Assembly (NCBI GenBank): GCA_946413525.1
Contig: CAMKKZ010000001.1
Coordinates: 183,537-247,536, forward strand
DNA length: 64,000 bases
Direction: 5' to 3'
From: an uncultured Oribacterium sp.
Lineage (GTDB): Bacteria > Bacillota > Clostridia > Lachnospirales > Lachnospiraceae
Numbering within the stretch: position 1 is the first letter of the stretch; each line of letters opens with the position of its first letter. The notes under the pieces are model-generated. The model was not told the origin of the DNA and did no database searches. It was given only the letters and a program-made list of their open reading frames with translations. A program made the translations under genes and the position numbers. Shown piece after piece: positions 17,301-24,654 of the stretch.

Positions 17301-18110
17301 GTCACCCCCCGGATATCCGGGAAATGAATCCTGTGAAGATGCACCGTCCTCGTTCCATATTTCCTCCCCGGCCTCCGGCAGCAGCCTGGAGGCGGCATAA
17401 TCCACCCCCCTGCTCCTATGCCTGTAAGCCCTGCGTTCCTCCTTAAGCCGCTGTCTTTCTTCCCGGAAAAAGCGCGCATTTTCGGAAAGTATGGCCAGAT
17501 CTTCCTGCGCAATTTCCCTCGCCCTGTCGGCGGCATGAATAGAAGACGTGGCCAGCATCCTCATCAAAGGCTTTTCGGTTATATATACAAGGCAAATCAA
17601 TATCATCGAAAAAAGCAACAGCAAAGCCCCGGCCTGACCCACAATGCCATAAAGGAGCATGGCAAGGGCACCACCAAGCACGCCGCCTCCGACCCCATTC
17701 TTCAAAGTCCCCTCATACAAGTCCGAAATCGTCCATCCCTGAACTCCGCCGCCCGCAGTCAGTTGAACCACGGACGAAAGCAGGATCAGTATGAAGAGGA
17801 ATGCCGTCATTTTGAAACATGAAGATGGATTGTCTATATTGATCAGGAGGAAAGCGATCACGATGCAGAGAGTGATTGGAAATGCATAACCAAAATTTCC
17901 AAGCAAACCAAGCTGCAGACCGCGAAGGGTCTCCCCAACCGGACCGCAAAGACCCATATTGCTTAAAAAGAGAAAGATAGAGACAGCTACCGTTATGATG
18001 ATAGCCAGTTCATCCCCCAAAAAGGGGTCCCGCTTTGCTGTTTTCCTCCTTGCGGAGGATCCGCCACCCTTACGTCCCGAAGTTGTCCTTTTAGTTCTTG
18101 CTTTCGCCAT
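14328..18110 (-). CDS. ftsK: FtsK/SpoIIIE-family DNA translocase with a very long repeat-containing linker
   Basis: Septum-anchored DNA pump that moves chromosomes during division or sporulation. The start ATG 18110 follows GAGGGGTGGA; the longer frame from 18158 lacks support. Four or five membrane segments occupy about residues 30-185. A roughly 550-residue low-complexity linker follows. The motor then begins: Walker A GATGSGKSVS near residue 930, Walker B IIIIDELADLM, and the C-terminal winged-helix gamma domain (NMQRKFRIGFNRAARIMDQLQ). The linker carries at least four family A repeats and one family B repeat in frame, which helps explain the length of about 1260 residues against 750-900 in most Firmicutes. 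Confidence 0.95.
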   Translation of the reverse strand: MAKARTKRTTSGRKGGGSSARRKTAKRDPFLGDELAIIITVAVSIFLFLSNMGLCGPVGETLRGLQLGLLGNFGYAFPITLCIVIAFLLINIDNPSSCFKMTAFLFILILLSSVVQLTAGGGVQGWTISDLYEGTLKNGVGGGVLGGALAMLLYGIVGQAGALLLLFSMILICLVYITEKPLMRMLATSSIHAADRAREIAQEDLAILSENARFFREERQRLKEERRAYRHRSRGVDYAASRLLPEAGEEIWNEDGASSQDSFPGYPGGDPDNAVPDYAFQNPVPDGGTLPAFPYNTETDVRNREASAQVQGGNEAQSASGEEVDDSSFSSFDLMPQALSPVCVAQAAQTKDERQSLSSFTSQKGKGRKKKGKRRPEGEDIPISQGSDETDSSSVFSGRILGEGSTLEPGMEWDGNGLSGIPDLSYSLEDEDGPVLPFYKPDPSRSGISSANGVPRSNPDDRNIGDSIQGNPSFGKGKEAELDFVRINRNAPTRSRRGEYQNDRTEWPSPALTEDAAFPVGVSAYQESERPKPALTGGIRPAGTSISQEPERPGPALTGEASAGDYSACSVEPAQDVSDWTDGDSLMAPYAPETQGNEWPDKYNSRPDGMQQGMRGNEAFGNDEEDSGTEDSGQGIGLMSEGLASTESFETAQGAGMPFTGSADAWEEAPPSSAGGSPFQSSERPDPALINENEEEEDDFEAPDPREVLLKAVDSSNGTRTVTTASGKIITRDVEDLWKRAERKQPLERGEDVSSGAEAAEMPSPEAMEAAKPKKPYVFPPLSLLQRGGQQEENNREEIEQNAVILQQTLKSFGIGVTVTEVSVGPSVTRYELKPEQGVKVSKIVSLTNDIKMRLAAADIRIEAPIPGKSAVGIEVPNKNPQTVFLGDIFSSREFQEAKARIAFGVGKDISGKTIVTDIAKMPHLLIAGATGSGKSVSINTLIMSILYKYKPEDVRMIMVDPKVVELQIYNGIPHLLIPVVTEPKKAAGALNWAVAEMTDRYNKFAETGCRDLRGYNEKVEAVRKDPNVPEDQKREKLPQIVIIIDELADLMMVSASEVEDAICRIAQLARACGMHLVIATQRPSVNVITGLIKANVPSRIAFAVSSGVDSRTIIDMNGAEKLLGKGDMLFFPQGIPKPVRVQGAFVSDEEVQAVVDFLKENSEQNYNESITASLNGQAQGGASGKKGNDNDALFREAAEFIITSEKASIGNMQRKFRIGFNRAARIMDQLQEAGVVGPEEGTKPRKILISLDEFNEIFP
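16036..16105 (-). repeat. Family A repeat in frame inside the ftsK linker
   Basis: Matches the ispH copies: TTATCAGAGCGGGATCCGG, then CCGCTCTGAGCTCTGG, then CGAACCGCCTGCGGAA. Translated on the minus strand it reads SSAGGSPFQSSERPDPAL, parallel to the PAG units of priA and ispH. Confidence 0.8.
16380..16625 (-). repeat. Tandem family A repeats (about three to four units) in the ftsK linker
   Basis: Two clear units at 16433-16500 and 16501-16570 are flanked by degraded partial units on both sides. They translate to alternating 22-residue blocks containing GVSAYQESERPKPAL and GTSISQEPERPGPAL. The reading frame is kept throughout. Confidence 0.75.
17030..17117 (-). repeat. Family B repeat in frame inside the ftsK linker
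   Basis: 88-bp copy of the repeat also seen at 26089 and 38166, here lying in reverse orientation on the plus strand. It contains the hairpin arms AAGGATGAAAGG / CCTTTCATCCTT and a second hairpin TTTGTG...CACAAA. Read in the gene's direction it encodes FDLMPQALSPVCVAQAAQ and following residues. Confidence 0.85.
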
Positions 18111-18585
18111 TCCACCCCTCTTTTGCCAGACGGGAATTCGAATATTTCCCGCTTTCACTCACATCCTCACCAAACCAGGAAGGCGGAAGGAATTCCCTTT
18201 CCGACTTTTCATCAGGAAATTCAACTTCCACAAGGAAAAGCCCGGAGAAATCATCCAGAAATACATCCAGCTCCGCCACGTAAGGAGGTAGCGGAATCAT
18301 GTATCTTCTCTTCCTGATTATGTGACCCTCGTGCTTGCCGCGAAGTCGAAGATAGGAATCCTGATCCAAAGGCATATTATCTTCCCGACGCATCAGGAAT
18401 CCGGCTCCCTTGTAAGTCAGTTCATATTTCTCCTGTATCAAAGTGGGGTCGTACATCGCGTCATGACGAACTCTGACTACTGGAGAAAAATTCAGATAGG
18501 CCTGTTCAATCTCACGGTAAGCATAACGTTCCAAATGATCCGGCAGCTTTTTCAAAAGCCACTTACGCTCAATCTCCACTCCCAT
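18091..18585 (-). CDS. CYTH-domain protein (triphosphate tunnel metalloenzyme family)
   Basis: A 164-residue protein of the CYTH superfamily, which hydrolyses or forms triphosphate or polyphosphate linkages in a tunnel of charged residues. The signature MGVEIERKWLL is at the N-terminus, followed by alternating charged strand motifs (RVRHD, YLRLRGK, IIRKRRY, LVEVEF). The family is common beside ftsK-like or pyrophosphate-handling genes, but its substrate here cannot be told. The start ATG 18585 has AAAGGA nine bases upstream. Its 3' end overlaps the ftsK start by 20 bases, indicating co-transcription. Confidence 0.9.
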   Translation of the reverse strand: MGVEIERKWLLKKLPDHLERYAYREIEQAYLNFSPVVRVRHDAMYDPTLIQEKYELTYKGAGFLMRREDNMPLDQDSYLRLRGKHEGHIIRKRRYMIPLPPYVAELDVFLDDFSGLFLVEVEFPDEKSEREFLPPSWFGEDVSESGKYSNSRLAKEGWNGESKN

Positions 18586-18715
18586 ATTATGAAATCCTTT
18601 GTAGCTATTCAGTTAGCGCCTCTGCGAATCAAGCAGGGGTGATGAAATCCCCAATTTATCCGCAAGCCGCCGATTCCCGCAAGGCAACTCCCTTGCAACG
18701 GCTCTGCGATAATAA

Positions 18716-18749
18716 AGCGCGGAACAGAATCCAAACCCTGTCCCGCGCT
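18716..18749 (-). terminator. Rho-independent terminator after the S1 gene
   Basis: Perfect GC-rich arms AGCGCGG/CCGCGCT, extended by further pairs (GGGACAGGG region), followed on the minus strand by TTATTATC. It lies about 95 bases downstream of the S1 stop. The rest of 18586-18843 shows no gene. Confidence 0.7.
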
Positions 18750-18843
18750 CATTCAAGAAACAATGGAATCAATACATCCAGTCATTGGGCAACTATGCAG
18801 ATCATGCATGCGCCTTATGCCGAATGCACGACAATTTCTATTT

Positions 18844-19995
18844 CTATTCCTCGTTTTCCTCGGATTCCGCAGCCTCGGCCTCCGCCCTTCCTACTGCTTC
18901 TATATCTACATCCGCCACATCCTGGTCAGCCTTTCTTTCATTATCCGACAGGAGAGCCTTGATGGAAAGCGAAATCTTGTGATTGTTCACATCAAGATCC
19001 ACGACCTTGGCCTTAATCTCCTGACCGGTCTGAAGAACATCGGACGGCTTGTTCACATGTTCCCTGGAAATCTGTGAAACGTGCAGAAGCGCGTCAATCC
19101 CCTTGTCAAGCTCGATAAACGCGCCGAAATCAGTCATACGGGCGACCTTGCCTGTGACGACCTGTCCAATCGCGTACTTCGTTTCGGCATCCTTCCATGG
19201 ATTCTCATCAGGGAATTTGCGAGTCAGCGCAATCCTTTCGCCGCTGATCTCCTTGACCAGCACCTTGACCTCCTGGCCGGATTTGAAGAGCTTCTTGGGA
19301 TTCTCGATCCTTCCCCAGCTCATTTCAGAAATATGCAGCAGTCCGTCCGCTCCGCCAAGGTCAACGAAAGCGCCAAAATCAGTAAGGTTTTTGACAATGC
19401 CGATACGGATGTCGCCTTCCTGAAGCTCGGCAAAGAGCCTGTCATGCTGCTCCTTCTTCGCGGCAATCATAAGCTGCTTCCTGTCGCCAATGACGCGGCG
19501 CTTCTGAGGATTGAATTCGGTAATGACGAACTGAATATCCTGCCCCTGATACTTCGTCAGATCCTTCTCAAAAGTATCAGATACAAGGGAAGCCGGTACA
19601 AATACCCTTGCGCCGTTCACTTCCACATTCAATCCGCCCTTCACTACCTGGATAACGCGGCCGGTAAGGACACTGTTCTCTTCATAGGCCTTGCGAAGCT
19701 CCTCGGATGCCCTGGACTGGAGAGCGTCACGATGAGAAAGAATAACCTGCCCTTCGCCGTCATTCACTTTCTTCACCTTGCAGTCAATTTCATCTCCCAC
19801 ATTCACAACTGTTGTGAGATCAAGAGAACTGTCCGCGCTGTAATCGTTTCTGCTCATAATGCCGTCAGATTTGTAACCGATATTCAGCGCGATCTCATCA
19901 GGTTTGACACTAATGACTTTGCCAGTAACAATCTCCCCCGCATGAATCGTCTTCCATGAATCCTCGAGCATCTGGTCAAAACTTTGTTCTGACAT
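18844..19995 (-). CDS. rpsA: S1 RNA-binding domain protein (30S ribosomal protein S1 homologue)
   Basis: A 383-residue protein with four consecutive S1 OB-fold repeats starting near residues 15, 105, 190 and 275. The repeats carry characteristic motifs such as GEIVTGKVISV, GRVIQVVKGGLNVEV and GIVKNLTDFGAFVDLGGADGLLHIS. The C-terminus is acidic (Glu/Asp-rich), as in many clostridial S1 proteins. In Clostridia this protein is often fused to IspH; here the two frames are separate but overlap by 20 bases (19976-19995), so the arrangement looks like a split version of that fusion or its precursor. Confidence 0.93.
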   Translation of the reverse strand: MSEQSFDQMLEDSWKTIHAGEIVTGKVISVKPDEIALNIGYKSDGIMSRNDYSADSSLDLTTVVNVGDEIDCKVKKVNDGEGQVILSHRDALQSRASEELRKAYEENSVLTGRVIQVVKGGLNVEVNGARVFVPASLVSDTFEKDLTKYQGQDIQFVITEFNPQKRRVIGDRKQLMIAAKKEQHDRLFAELQEGDIRIGIVKNLTDFGAFVDLGGADGLLHISEMSWGRIENPKKLFKSGQEVKVLVKEISGERIALTRKFPDENPWKDAETKYAIGQVVTGKVARMTDFGAFIELDKGIDALLHVSQISREHVNKPSDVLQTGQEIKAKVVDLDVNNHKISLSIKALLSDNERKADQDVADVDIEAVGRAEAEAAESEENEE

Positions 19996-21007
19996 AGGTT
20001 AGAACCTCCTCAATAATTTCTTTCGGGGTGCTTGCCCCTGCTGTAATACCTACGTTGCGAATCGCTTCATCTGAGTTGAATTTAAGATCTTTAACCGTTT
20101 GTATCAGCTGGGTATTCTGGCATTTTGCCTTACAAATCTCAAATAACTTCTTCGTGTTCGATGAACTGCTTCCTCCAATAACAAGCATAGCGTCAGATCT
20201 TCCAGCCAAAATCTCCGCCTCAGCCTGTCTTTCGAGCGTTGCGCTGCAAATCGTATTTATAACATGAACATGATAACCCTTTTTTTCCAAAATAGCAATG
20301 ATTTGTTTAAAATTATCTGCGTTAAATGTTGTCTGTGCCAGAAGGACCACATCCCTCGACTGCTCCCCCGGTACCAGATCGCCGGCATCCGGCAGGCTTT
20401 TGGCATTTTCCGGGTCGGAAATGACGGTGACATCCCCCCTGGCCCATCCGATAATCCCCTGCACCTCCGGATGAGAGACGCTGCCGGCAAGGAAAACCTT
20501 TTCACCCCTGCCCGTCCTCTCCCTTACGATACGCTGTATTTTTTGGACAAAGGGGCAAGTCGCGTCCAAAAGAACAAGGCCCCGGTCACGGATCTTTTGG
20601 TAAACCCGCTCCGGAACCCCATGGGCACGGATAACGACTATGCCCTCGCGAAGGGAATCCAGCTCCTCCTCGCTTCCAATTACCTTTACGCCCTTTTCGG
20701 AAAGCTTGCGAATAACCGATTCATTGTGGACAACGGGTCCAAAGGTGTAGACAGTCCTCCTCTCTTTTAGCAGAGTGGGGTTTTGCTGCTCTGAGTTCTG
20801 ACATGACGGGCTGCCTGCGGGGAAAATCGGCTCTTTTATCAGAGTGGGTTTTGACCGCTCTGAGTTCTGACTTTGCGAATAGCCTGCGGGGCAGTTCGGC
20901 TCTTTAAGGGGCTCCGCGGCCTCTTCCTCCGCAATCCTTAGAACCATGTCCACGGCCCTCTGGACACCGAAGCAGAAGCCCGCGGTCTTTGCGAGTTCCA
21001 CTTTCAT
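19976..21007 (-). CDS. ispH: 4-hydroxy-3-methylbut-2-enyl diphosphate reductase IspH, with an in-frame repeat insertion
   Basis: Last enzyme of the non-mevalonate isoprenoid pathway, making IPP and DMAPP. The three cluster-binding cysteines are recognisable in GFCFGV (C12), DATCPFV and NTICSAT, and HGVPE and GGSSSSNT are present. Residues 35-82 are an insertion absent from ordinary IspH proteins: two tandem 23-residue units (KEPNCPAGYSQSQNSE... and KEPIFPAGSPSCQNSE...) encoded by two family A repeats. The insertion falls between the first helix and the strand starting VYTFGPVVHN, most likely a surface loop. The start ATG overlaps the cmk stop by ATGA. Confidence 0.96.
   Translation of the reverse strand: MKVELAKTAGFCFGVQRAVDMVLRIAEEEAAEPLKEPNCPAGYSQSQNSERSKPTLIKEPIFPAGSPSCQNSEQQNPTLLKERRTVYTFGPVVHNESVIRKLSEKGVKVIGSEEELDSLREGIVVIRAHGVPERVYQKIRDRGLVLLDATCPFVQKIQRIVRERTGRGEKVFLAGSVSHPEVQGIIGWARGDVTVISDPENAKSLPDAGDLVPGEQSRDVVLLAQTTFNADNFKQIIAILEKKGYHVHVINTICSATLERQAEAEILAGRSDAMLVIGGSSSSNTKKLFEICKAKCQNTQLIQTVKDLKFNSDEAIRNVGITAGASTPKEIIEEVLTYVRTKF
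20761..20900 (-). repeat. Two tandem in-frame family A repeats inside ispH
   Basis: Units at 20761-20829 and 20830-20900. Each has TCTTTTA(G/T)CAGAGTGGG, a GCTCTGAGTTCTGAC arm and a GCCTGCGGGG core ending in TCGGCTCTTT. They are the best-preserved coding copies and match the intergenic copy at 42706 closely, apart from orientation. Confidence 0.88.
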
Positions 21008-21687
21008 ATACTGCCCTCCCGGGAGCTGCCCAGGGCAAGGGCAAGCAGCCTGTCCAATGTTTCTTCTATTCCAAGAGTGGTGGTATCCAGCTCCACCGCG
21101 TCCTCCGCCTTCCTCAAGGGGGAATGCTCCCGATTCATGTCCTGCTCATCCCGCCGCCGGATAAGCTCCTCGATTTCGGAAAGTTCCTTTCTCTCCCCCC
21201 GGGCAAGGTAATCCTTCATGCGCCTTTCCGCCCTGGCCCTGGGGCTGGCTGTAAGGTATATCTTCAATTTGGCGTCTGGAAGAACCTTCGTGCCAATATC
21301 CCTTCCATCCATGACCACGGAATTCTCTTCCGCGATCTTCCGCTGCAGGGCGACCAGGCGTTCCCGGACTCCGGGATATTTTGAAACAGCCGACGCAGCC
21401 TCCCCGATTTCCTCCGTCCGAATTTGAGAGGACACATCCCTGCCGTTAAGGTAGACCTTTTGGGCGCCGTCCTCTCCATAGCCAATTTGGATGTCCGCCC
21501 GAGAGGAATTCTCGTTCACCCGTTCTTCGTTCAAGAGCGGAATGCCGTTTTCCACACAGTACAGGCCCATTGCCCGGTACATGGCGCCGGTATCCACATA
21601 AATATAACCCAGTTCCTTTGCAAGGGATCTGGCAAGCGTTGATTTTCCCGCGCCTGCCGGCCCGTCAATGGCAATGCTGTAAGGCAT
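21004..21687 (-). CDS. cmk: Cytidylate kinase
   Basis: Phosphorylates CMP and dCMP. With the start at ATG 21687 (GGAGGAGGAAGC upstream) the protein has 227 residues, the family norm. The P-loop GPAGAGKST is at residues 9-17, followed by YVDTGAMYRAMGL, the insert-domain DGRDIGTKVLPDAKLKIYLTA and RDEQDMNREHSPLRKAEDAVELDTT, all diagnostic. The frame extends upstream to 21900 without a ribosome site or conserved sequence. The gene is coupled to ispH (4-base overlap), giving the cmk-ispH-S1 order known in Clostridia. Confidence 0.96.
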   Translation of the reverse strand: MPYSIAIDGPAGAGKSTLARSLAKELGYIYVDTGAMYRAMGLYCVENGIPLLNEERVNENSSRADIQIGYGEDGAQKVYLNGRDVSSQIRTEEIGEAASAVSKYPGVRERLVALQRKIAEENSVVMDGRDIGTKVLPDAKLKIYLTASPRARAERRMKDYLARGERKELSEIEELIRRRDEQDMNREHSPLRKAEDAVELDTTTLGIEETLDRLLALALGSSREGSI

Positions 21688-21757
21688 GCTTCCTCCTCCG
21701 TTAAAAATCCTGAGCAACTGTTCTGTCAAAGCTGAACCGTTACATCTTCCCATAAAT

Positions 21758-23062
21758 TCAGCTTTTCTGTCGCCTTGAACGGGAATGTTCCGACAAGGGC
21801 TGCCTGGCCGCGCTCCTCCCCGCAAGATATCCTGTCGAGAACGCGGCCTGCATATTGAATCCTCCGGTATAGGCATCAACATCCAGAACCTCACCGGCAA
21901 AAAACAGGCCCCTTACCTTGTGGGATTCCATGGTGCGAGGGTCTATTTCCTTTACGGAAACTCCACCCTGGGTCACGATGGCCTCACGAAAAGTACCCGT
22001 CCCCCGGATAGTATAACAGTAATCTTTAAGGAGGGAGACGATCCGCCTCCTGGTCTCTTTTGAACTGTCCGCGGCCCTTTCCCGTCCGTCAATCCCATCC
22101 CCCCGCAGACGCCGCAGGAATTCCCGCGTCAAACGGGCTGGCAGGAGGCCTTCAAGAGCCCTCTCAAGGCTTTTCCCTCCCGAGCTTGAGAAATCCCTTG
22201 CCAGCCTGTTTAAAAGCTGCTGTTCGGAAAGGGCCGGCTTCAAGTCAATATGCATGGAAAAGAAGCGTCTGCTCCCGCCCCCCTTCCCATTTAATACGGA
22301 AGTGGTGACACAGGATGCCGAAAGGGCCAGCGGACCGCCTATGCCGCCCGGGACGAACTCAAGCTCCCCAAAAGACTTGTAAACAGATTTCCCATCTTCA
22401 TTACGTACCGAAAGCTCTATATTCTTGAGCCTCAGGCCATTCAAAGCGGCAACATCCTCATCAGGAACAAGGTACGTAAGGGATGGATAACAATTTGTCA
22501 CCTCAAGACCCGCGTCAAGGGCGAATCGATAGCCATCCCCCGTGGAGCCAGTGGAAGGATAGGACAGGCCTCCTGTAGAGACAATGACCCTGTCCGCGCT
22601 GAGAAAGGAGCCATCCCCAAGGATCACGCCCTGGACCCGTCCCTCCTTCATTTCAATCTGCTTCACCCTGGCGCCATAGCGAATCAGCACGCCCTCCCGC
22701 TTCAGAGAACGCTTCAGGCAGTCTGTTATAGAAAAGGCATGACCGGAAGCGGGGAAAACGCGTCCCCCCCTCTCTTCCCGGCATCTGCAGCCGCCCTTTT
22801 CCATCAGATCTATCAGATCCTTATTGGAAAAAGCCTGCAGGGCCGGACGAAGAAAAAGGGGATTCCTGATGTATTGGGGGAAAAAATCCTGGATATCACG
22901 GCTGTTTGTGAAATTCCCTCTTCCCTTTCCGGTAATAAAAATCTTCTTCCCCAATTTTTCATTTTTTTCAAGAAGAACGACTTCTGATGAAGGATCCTCC
23001 CTTTTGGCTGAAAGAGCCGCCATCATCCCGGCCGCGCCCCCTCCGACGACTGCGATCACCAT
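21758..23062 (-). CDS. HI0933/BaiN-family NAD(P)/FAD-dependent oxidoreductase
   Basis: A 434-residue flavoprotein of the HI0933 family, which includes BaiN of the bile-acid 7-dehydroxylation route and many of unknown substrate. It shows the N-terminal dinucleotide fold VVGGGAAGMMAALSA, the family signature KLGKKIFITGKGRGNFTN, STGGLSYPSTGSTGDGY, and the C-terminal GLFFAGEVLDVDAYTGGFNMQAAFSTG. It is generally found in this position upstream of cmk in Clostridia. Its function is unknown and it should not be taken as evidence of bile-acid metabolism. Confidence 0.9.
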   Translation of the reverse strand: MVIAVVGGGAAGMMAALSAKREDPSSEVVLLEKNEKLGKKIFITGKGRGNFTNSRDIQDFFPQYIRNPLFLRPALQAFSNKDLIDLMEKGGCRCREERGGRVFPASGHAFSITDCLKRSLKREGVLIRYGARVKQIEMKEGRVQGVILGDGSFLSADRVIVSTGGLSYPSTGSTGDGYRFALDAGLEVTNCYPSLTYLVPDEDVAALNGLRLKNIELSVRNEDGKSVYKSFGELEFVPGGIGGPLALSASCVTTSVLNGKGGGSRRFFSMHIDLKPALSEQQLLNRLARDFSSSGGKSLERALEGLLPARLTREFLRRLRGDGIDGRERAADSSKETRRRIVSLLKDYCYTIRGTGTFREAIVTQGGVSVKEIDPRTMESHKVRGLFFAGEVLDVDAYTGGFNMQAAFSTGYLAGRSAARQPLSEHSRSRRQKS

Positions 23063-23136
23063 ATCCTTGCCCTGATTATATTGAATACCATATCCTTGCC
23101 TTGATCAAACGAGAATAACTATTGAGAGTAACTATT

Positions 23137-23160
23137 CGGCACGCTATTCGCGGCGTGCCG
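23137..23160 (-). terminator. Hairpin downstream of the aspartate kinase gene
   Basis: Perfect 8-bp arms CGGCACGC and GCGTGCCG around an 8-base loop, 19 bases beyond the kinase stop. There is no long T run, so it may be a weak terminator or a relic repeat. Next to it lie two copies of an AACTATT-containing segment (23115 and 23129). Confidence 0.45.
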
Positions 23161-23178
23161 CGCGCTTCGCTTACGAGC

Positions 23179-24606
23179 TCATACCGAAAGCACGAACATA
23201 TTGTAAATGGCGCGGATCGCGTTTTCAAAGTCTTCATTCCTGACGCCGATAATGATATTATATTCACTGGAGCCCTGGTCAATCATTTTTATATTGATAT
23301 ATTCATGAGCCAGCGCGCTGAAGACCCTTCCGGCAACTCCCCTGGCCGACTTCATTCCTCTCCCCACCACGGCGATCAGGGACAGGTCGGCTTCCAATTC
23401 AATTATGTCCGGATGCACCGCCCTCTGTATCCCCTTGAGCACCCTCTGCTCGCTGTCCTCCAGCTCCTGCTGGTGAATGAAGAGCGTGAGGGTGTCTATG
23501 CCGGATGGCGTATGCTCCACGCTGATATGATTTTCCTCAATGACGGACAGGACCTTCCGGATAAAGCCGATTTCGGAATTCATCATGGCCTTTTCAATAT
23601 TGATGGAACAAAAGTCCTTCTTTCCGGCAATCCCCGTGATGATGAACCTGGGCTTTTTCAGGGTATTCGCAACAATCATGGTGCCATGGTCCTCAGGGTG
23701 ATTGGTATTCCTGATCTGAATAGGAATGCCTTCCTTTCGTACGGGGAAGATCGCGTCCTCATGGAGGACGCCAGCCCCCATATAGCTCAGCTCGCGAAGC
23801 TCCTGATAGGTAATGTAATCAATGACCTCGGGATCCTTCACGATCCTGGGATCCGCCACCAGGAAACCGGATACGTCCGTCCAGTTCTCATACAGGTCCG
23901 CATGAAGAGCGGCCGCGATAAGGGAGCCGGTGACATCCGATCCCCCCCTGGAAAAAGTCCTCACCCTCCCTGACTCATCCAGGCCATAAAAGCCCGGAAC
24001 TACGGCAAAAGGCAGATCCGCCAGCTTCTCCTCTGTTTTTTTGAATGTTTGAGCGAAATCACAGCTTCCATCCTCGTGGAAGCAGACGCATTCCGCCGCG
24101 TCCACAAAGGCAAAGCCGAGGTATTCCGCCATAAGCATCCCATTAAGATACTCTCCCCTGGACGCCGCGTATTCCTCTCCCGCTCCCTCAAGGATGTCGG
24201 AACGGATTTTCTCAAGGAGGGGCATGATCTTTAACGAAAGCCCGAGCCCGTCTATGATTTCCTGATACCTTGCCCCAATGGCCAATAGGATGTCCGAAGA
24301 AGTCTCTCCTGCTCCTTCACCCTGAACGTCCTCGGACAAAAAGGCGTCTTTGGTATGATCCGCGCTCGAGACCCCGTCCTCATCCCGGAATGGCTCGGAA
24401 GCCGGCCCCCGCTCCCTCTCCAGGCAAAGCGACCTGTAAAGCCGGTACAGGAGGTCTGTGACCTTTGTGTCCTTTTTGCTCCTCTTCCCCGGAGCGGATA
24501 CAACCACGAAGCGCCTGCTCTTGTCCTTAAGAACAATATCCTTTACTTTTTGAAACTGCCTGGAAGAAGCACAGGAACTTCCGCCAAATTTCACAATCTT
24601 CAGCAT
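23179..24606 (-). CDS. Aspartate kinase
   Basis: First enzyme of the aspartate family pathway (lysine, diaminopimelate, threonine, methionine), here 475 residues. The N-terminal motif is KFGGSSCAS. A kinase core with the GFYGLDESGRVRTFSRGGSDVTGSL segment and two C-terminal ACT domains (from about residue 310) follow, indicating feedback control by an amino acid. A Ser/Glu-rich insertion at about residues 70-105 is not conserved. Orthologues in Lachnospiraceae carry this form. Whether the inhibitor is lysine or threonine cannot be told. It would supply the diaminopimelate branch used by MurE. Confidence 0.94.
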   Translation of the reverse strand: MLKIVKFGGSSCASSRQFQKVKDIVLKDKSRRFVVVSAPGKRSKKDTKVTDLLYRLYRSLCLERERGPASEPFRDEDGVSSADHTKDAFLSEDVQGEGAGETSSDILLAIGARYQEIIDGLGLSLKIMPLLEKIRSDILEGAGEEYAASRGEYLNGMLMAEYLGFAFVDAAECVCFHEDGSCDFAQTFKKTEEKLADLPFAVVPGFYGLDESGRVRTFSRGGSDVTGSLIAAALHADLYENWTDVSGFLVADPRIVKDPEVIDYITYQELRELSYMGAGVLHEDAIFPVRKEGIPIQIRNTNHPEDHGTMIVANTLKKPRFIITGIAGKKDFCSINIEKAMMNSEIGFIRKVLSVIEENHISVEHTPSGIDTLTLFIHQQELEDSEQRVLKGIQRAVHPDIIELEADLSLIAVVGRGMKSARGVAGRVFSALAHEYINIKMIDQGSSEYNIIIGVRNEDFENAIRAIYNMFVLSV

Positions 24607-24654
24607 TTACCCTCCCGATACGGAAATGACCCATCTGCCATAATCCGCTCCCTA

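Noticed and set aside
21688..21900. Longer Cmk start at 21900
   Set aside because: The conserved P-loop region begins just after ATG 21687 with a strong ribosome site; the upstream part is not family sequence.
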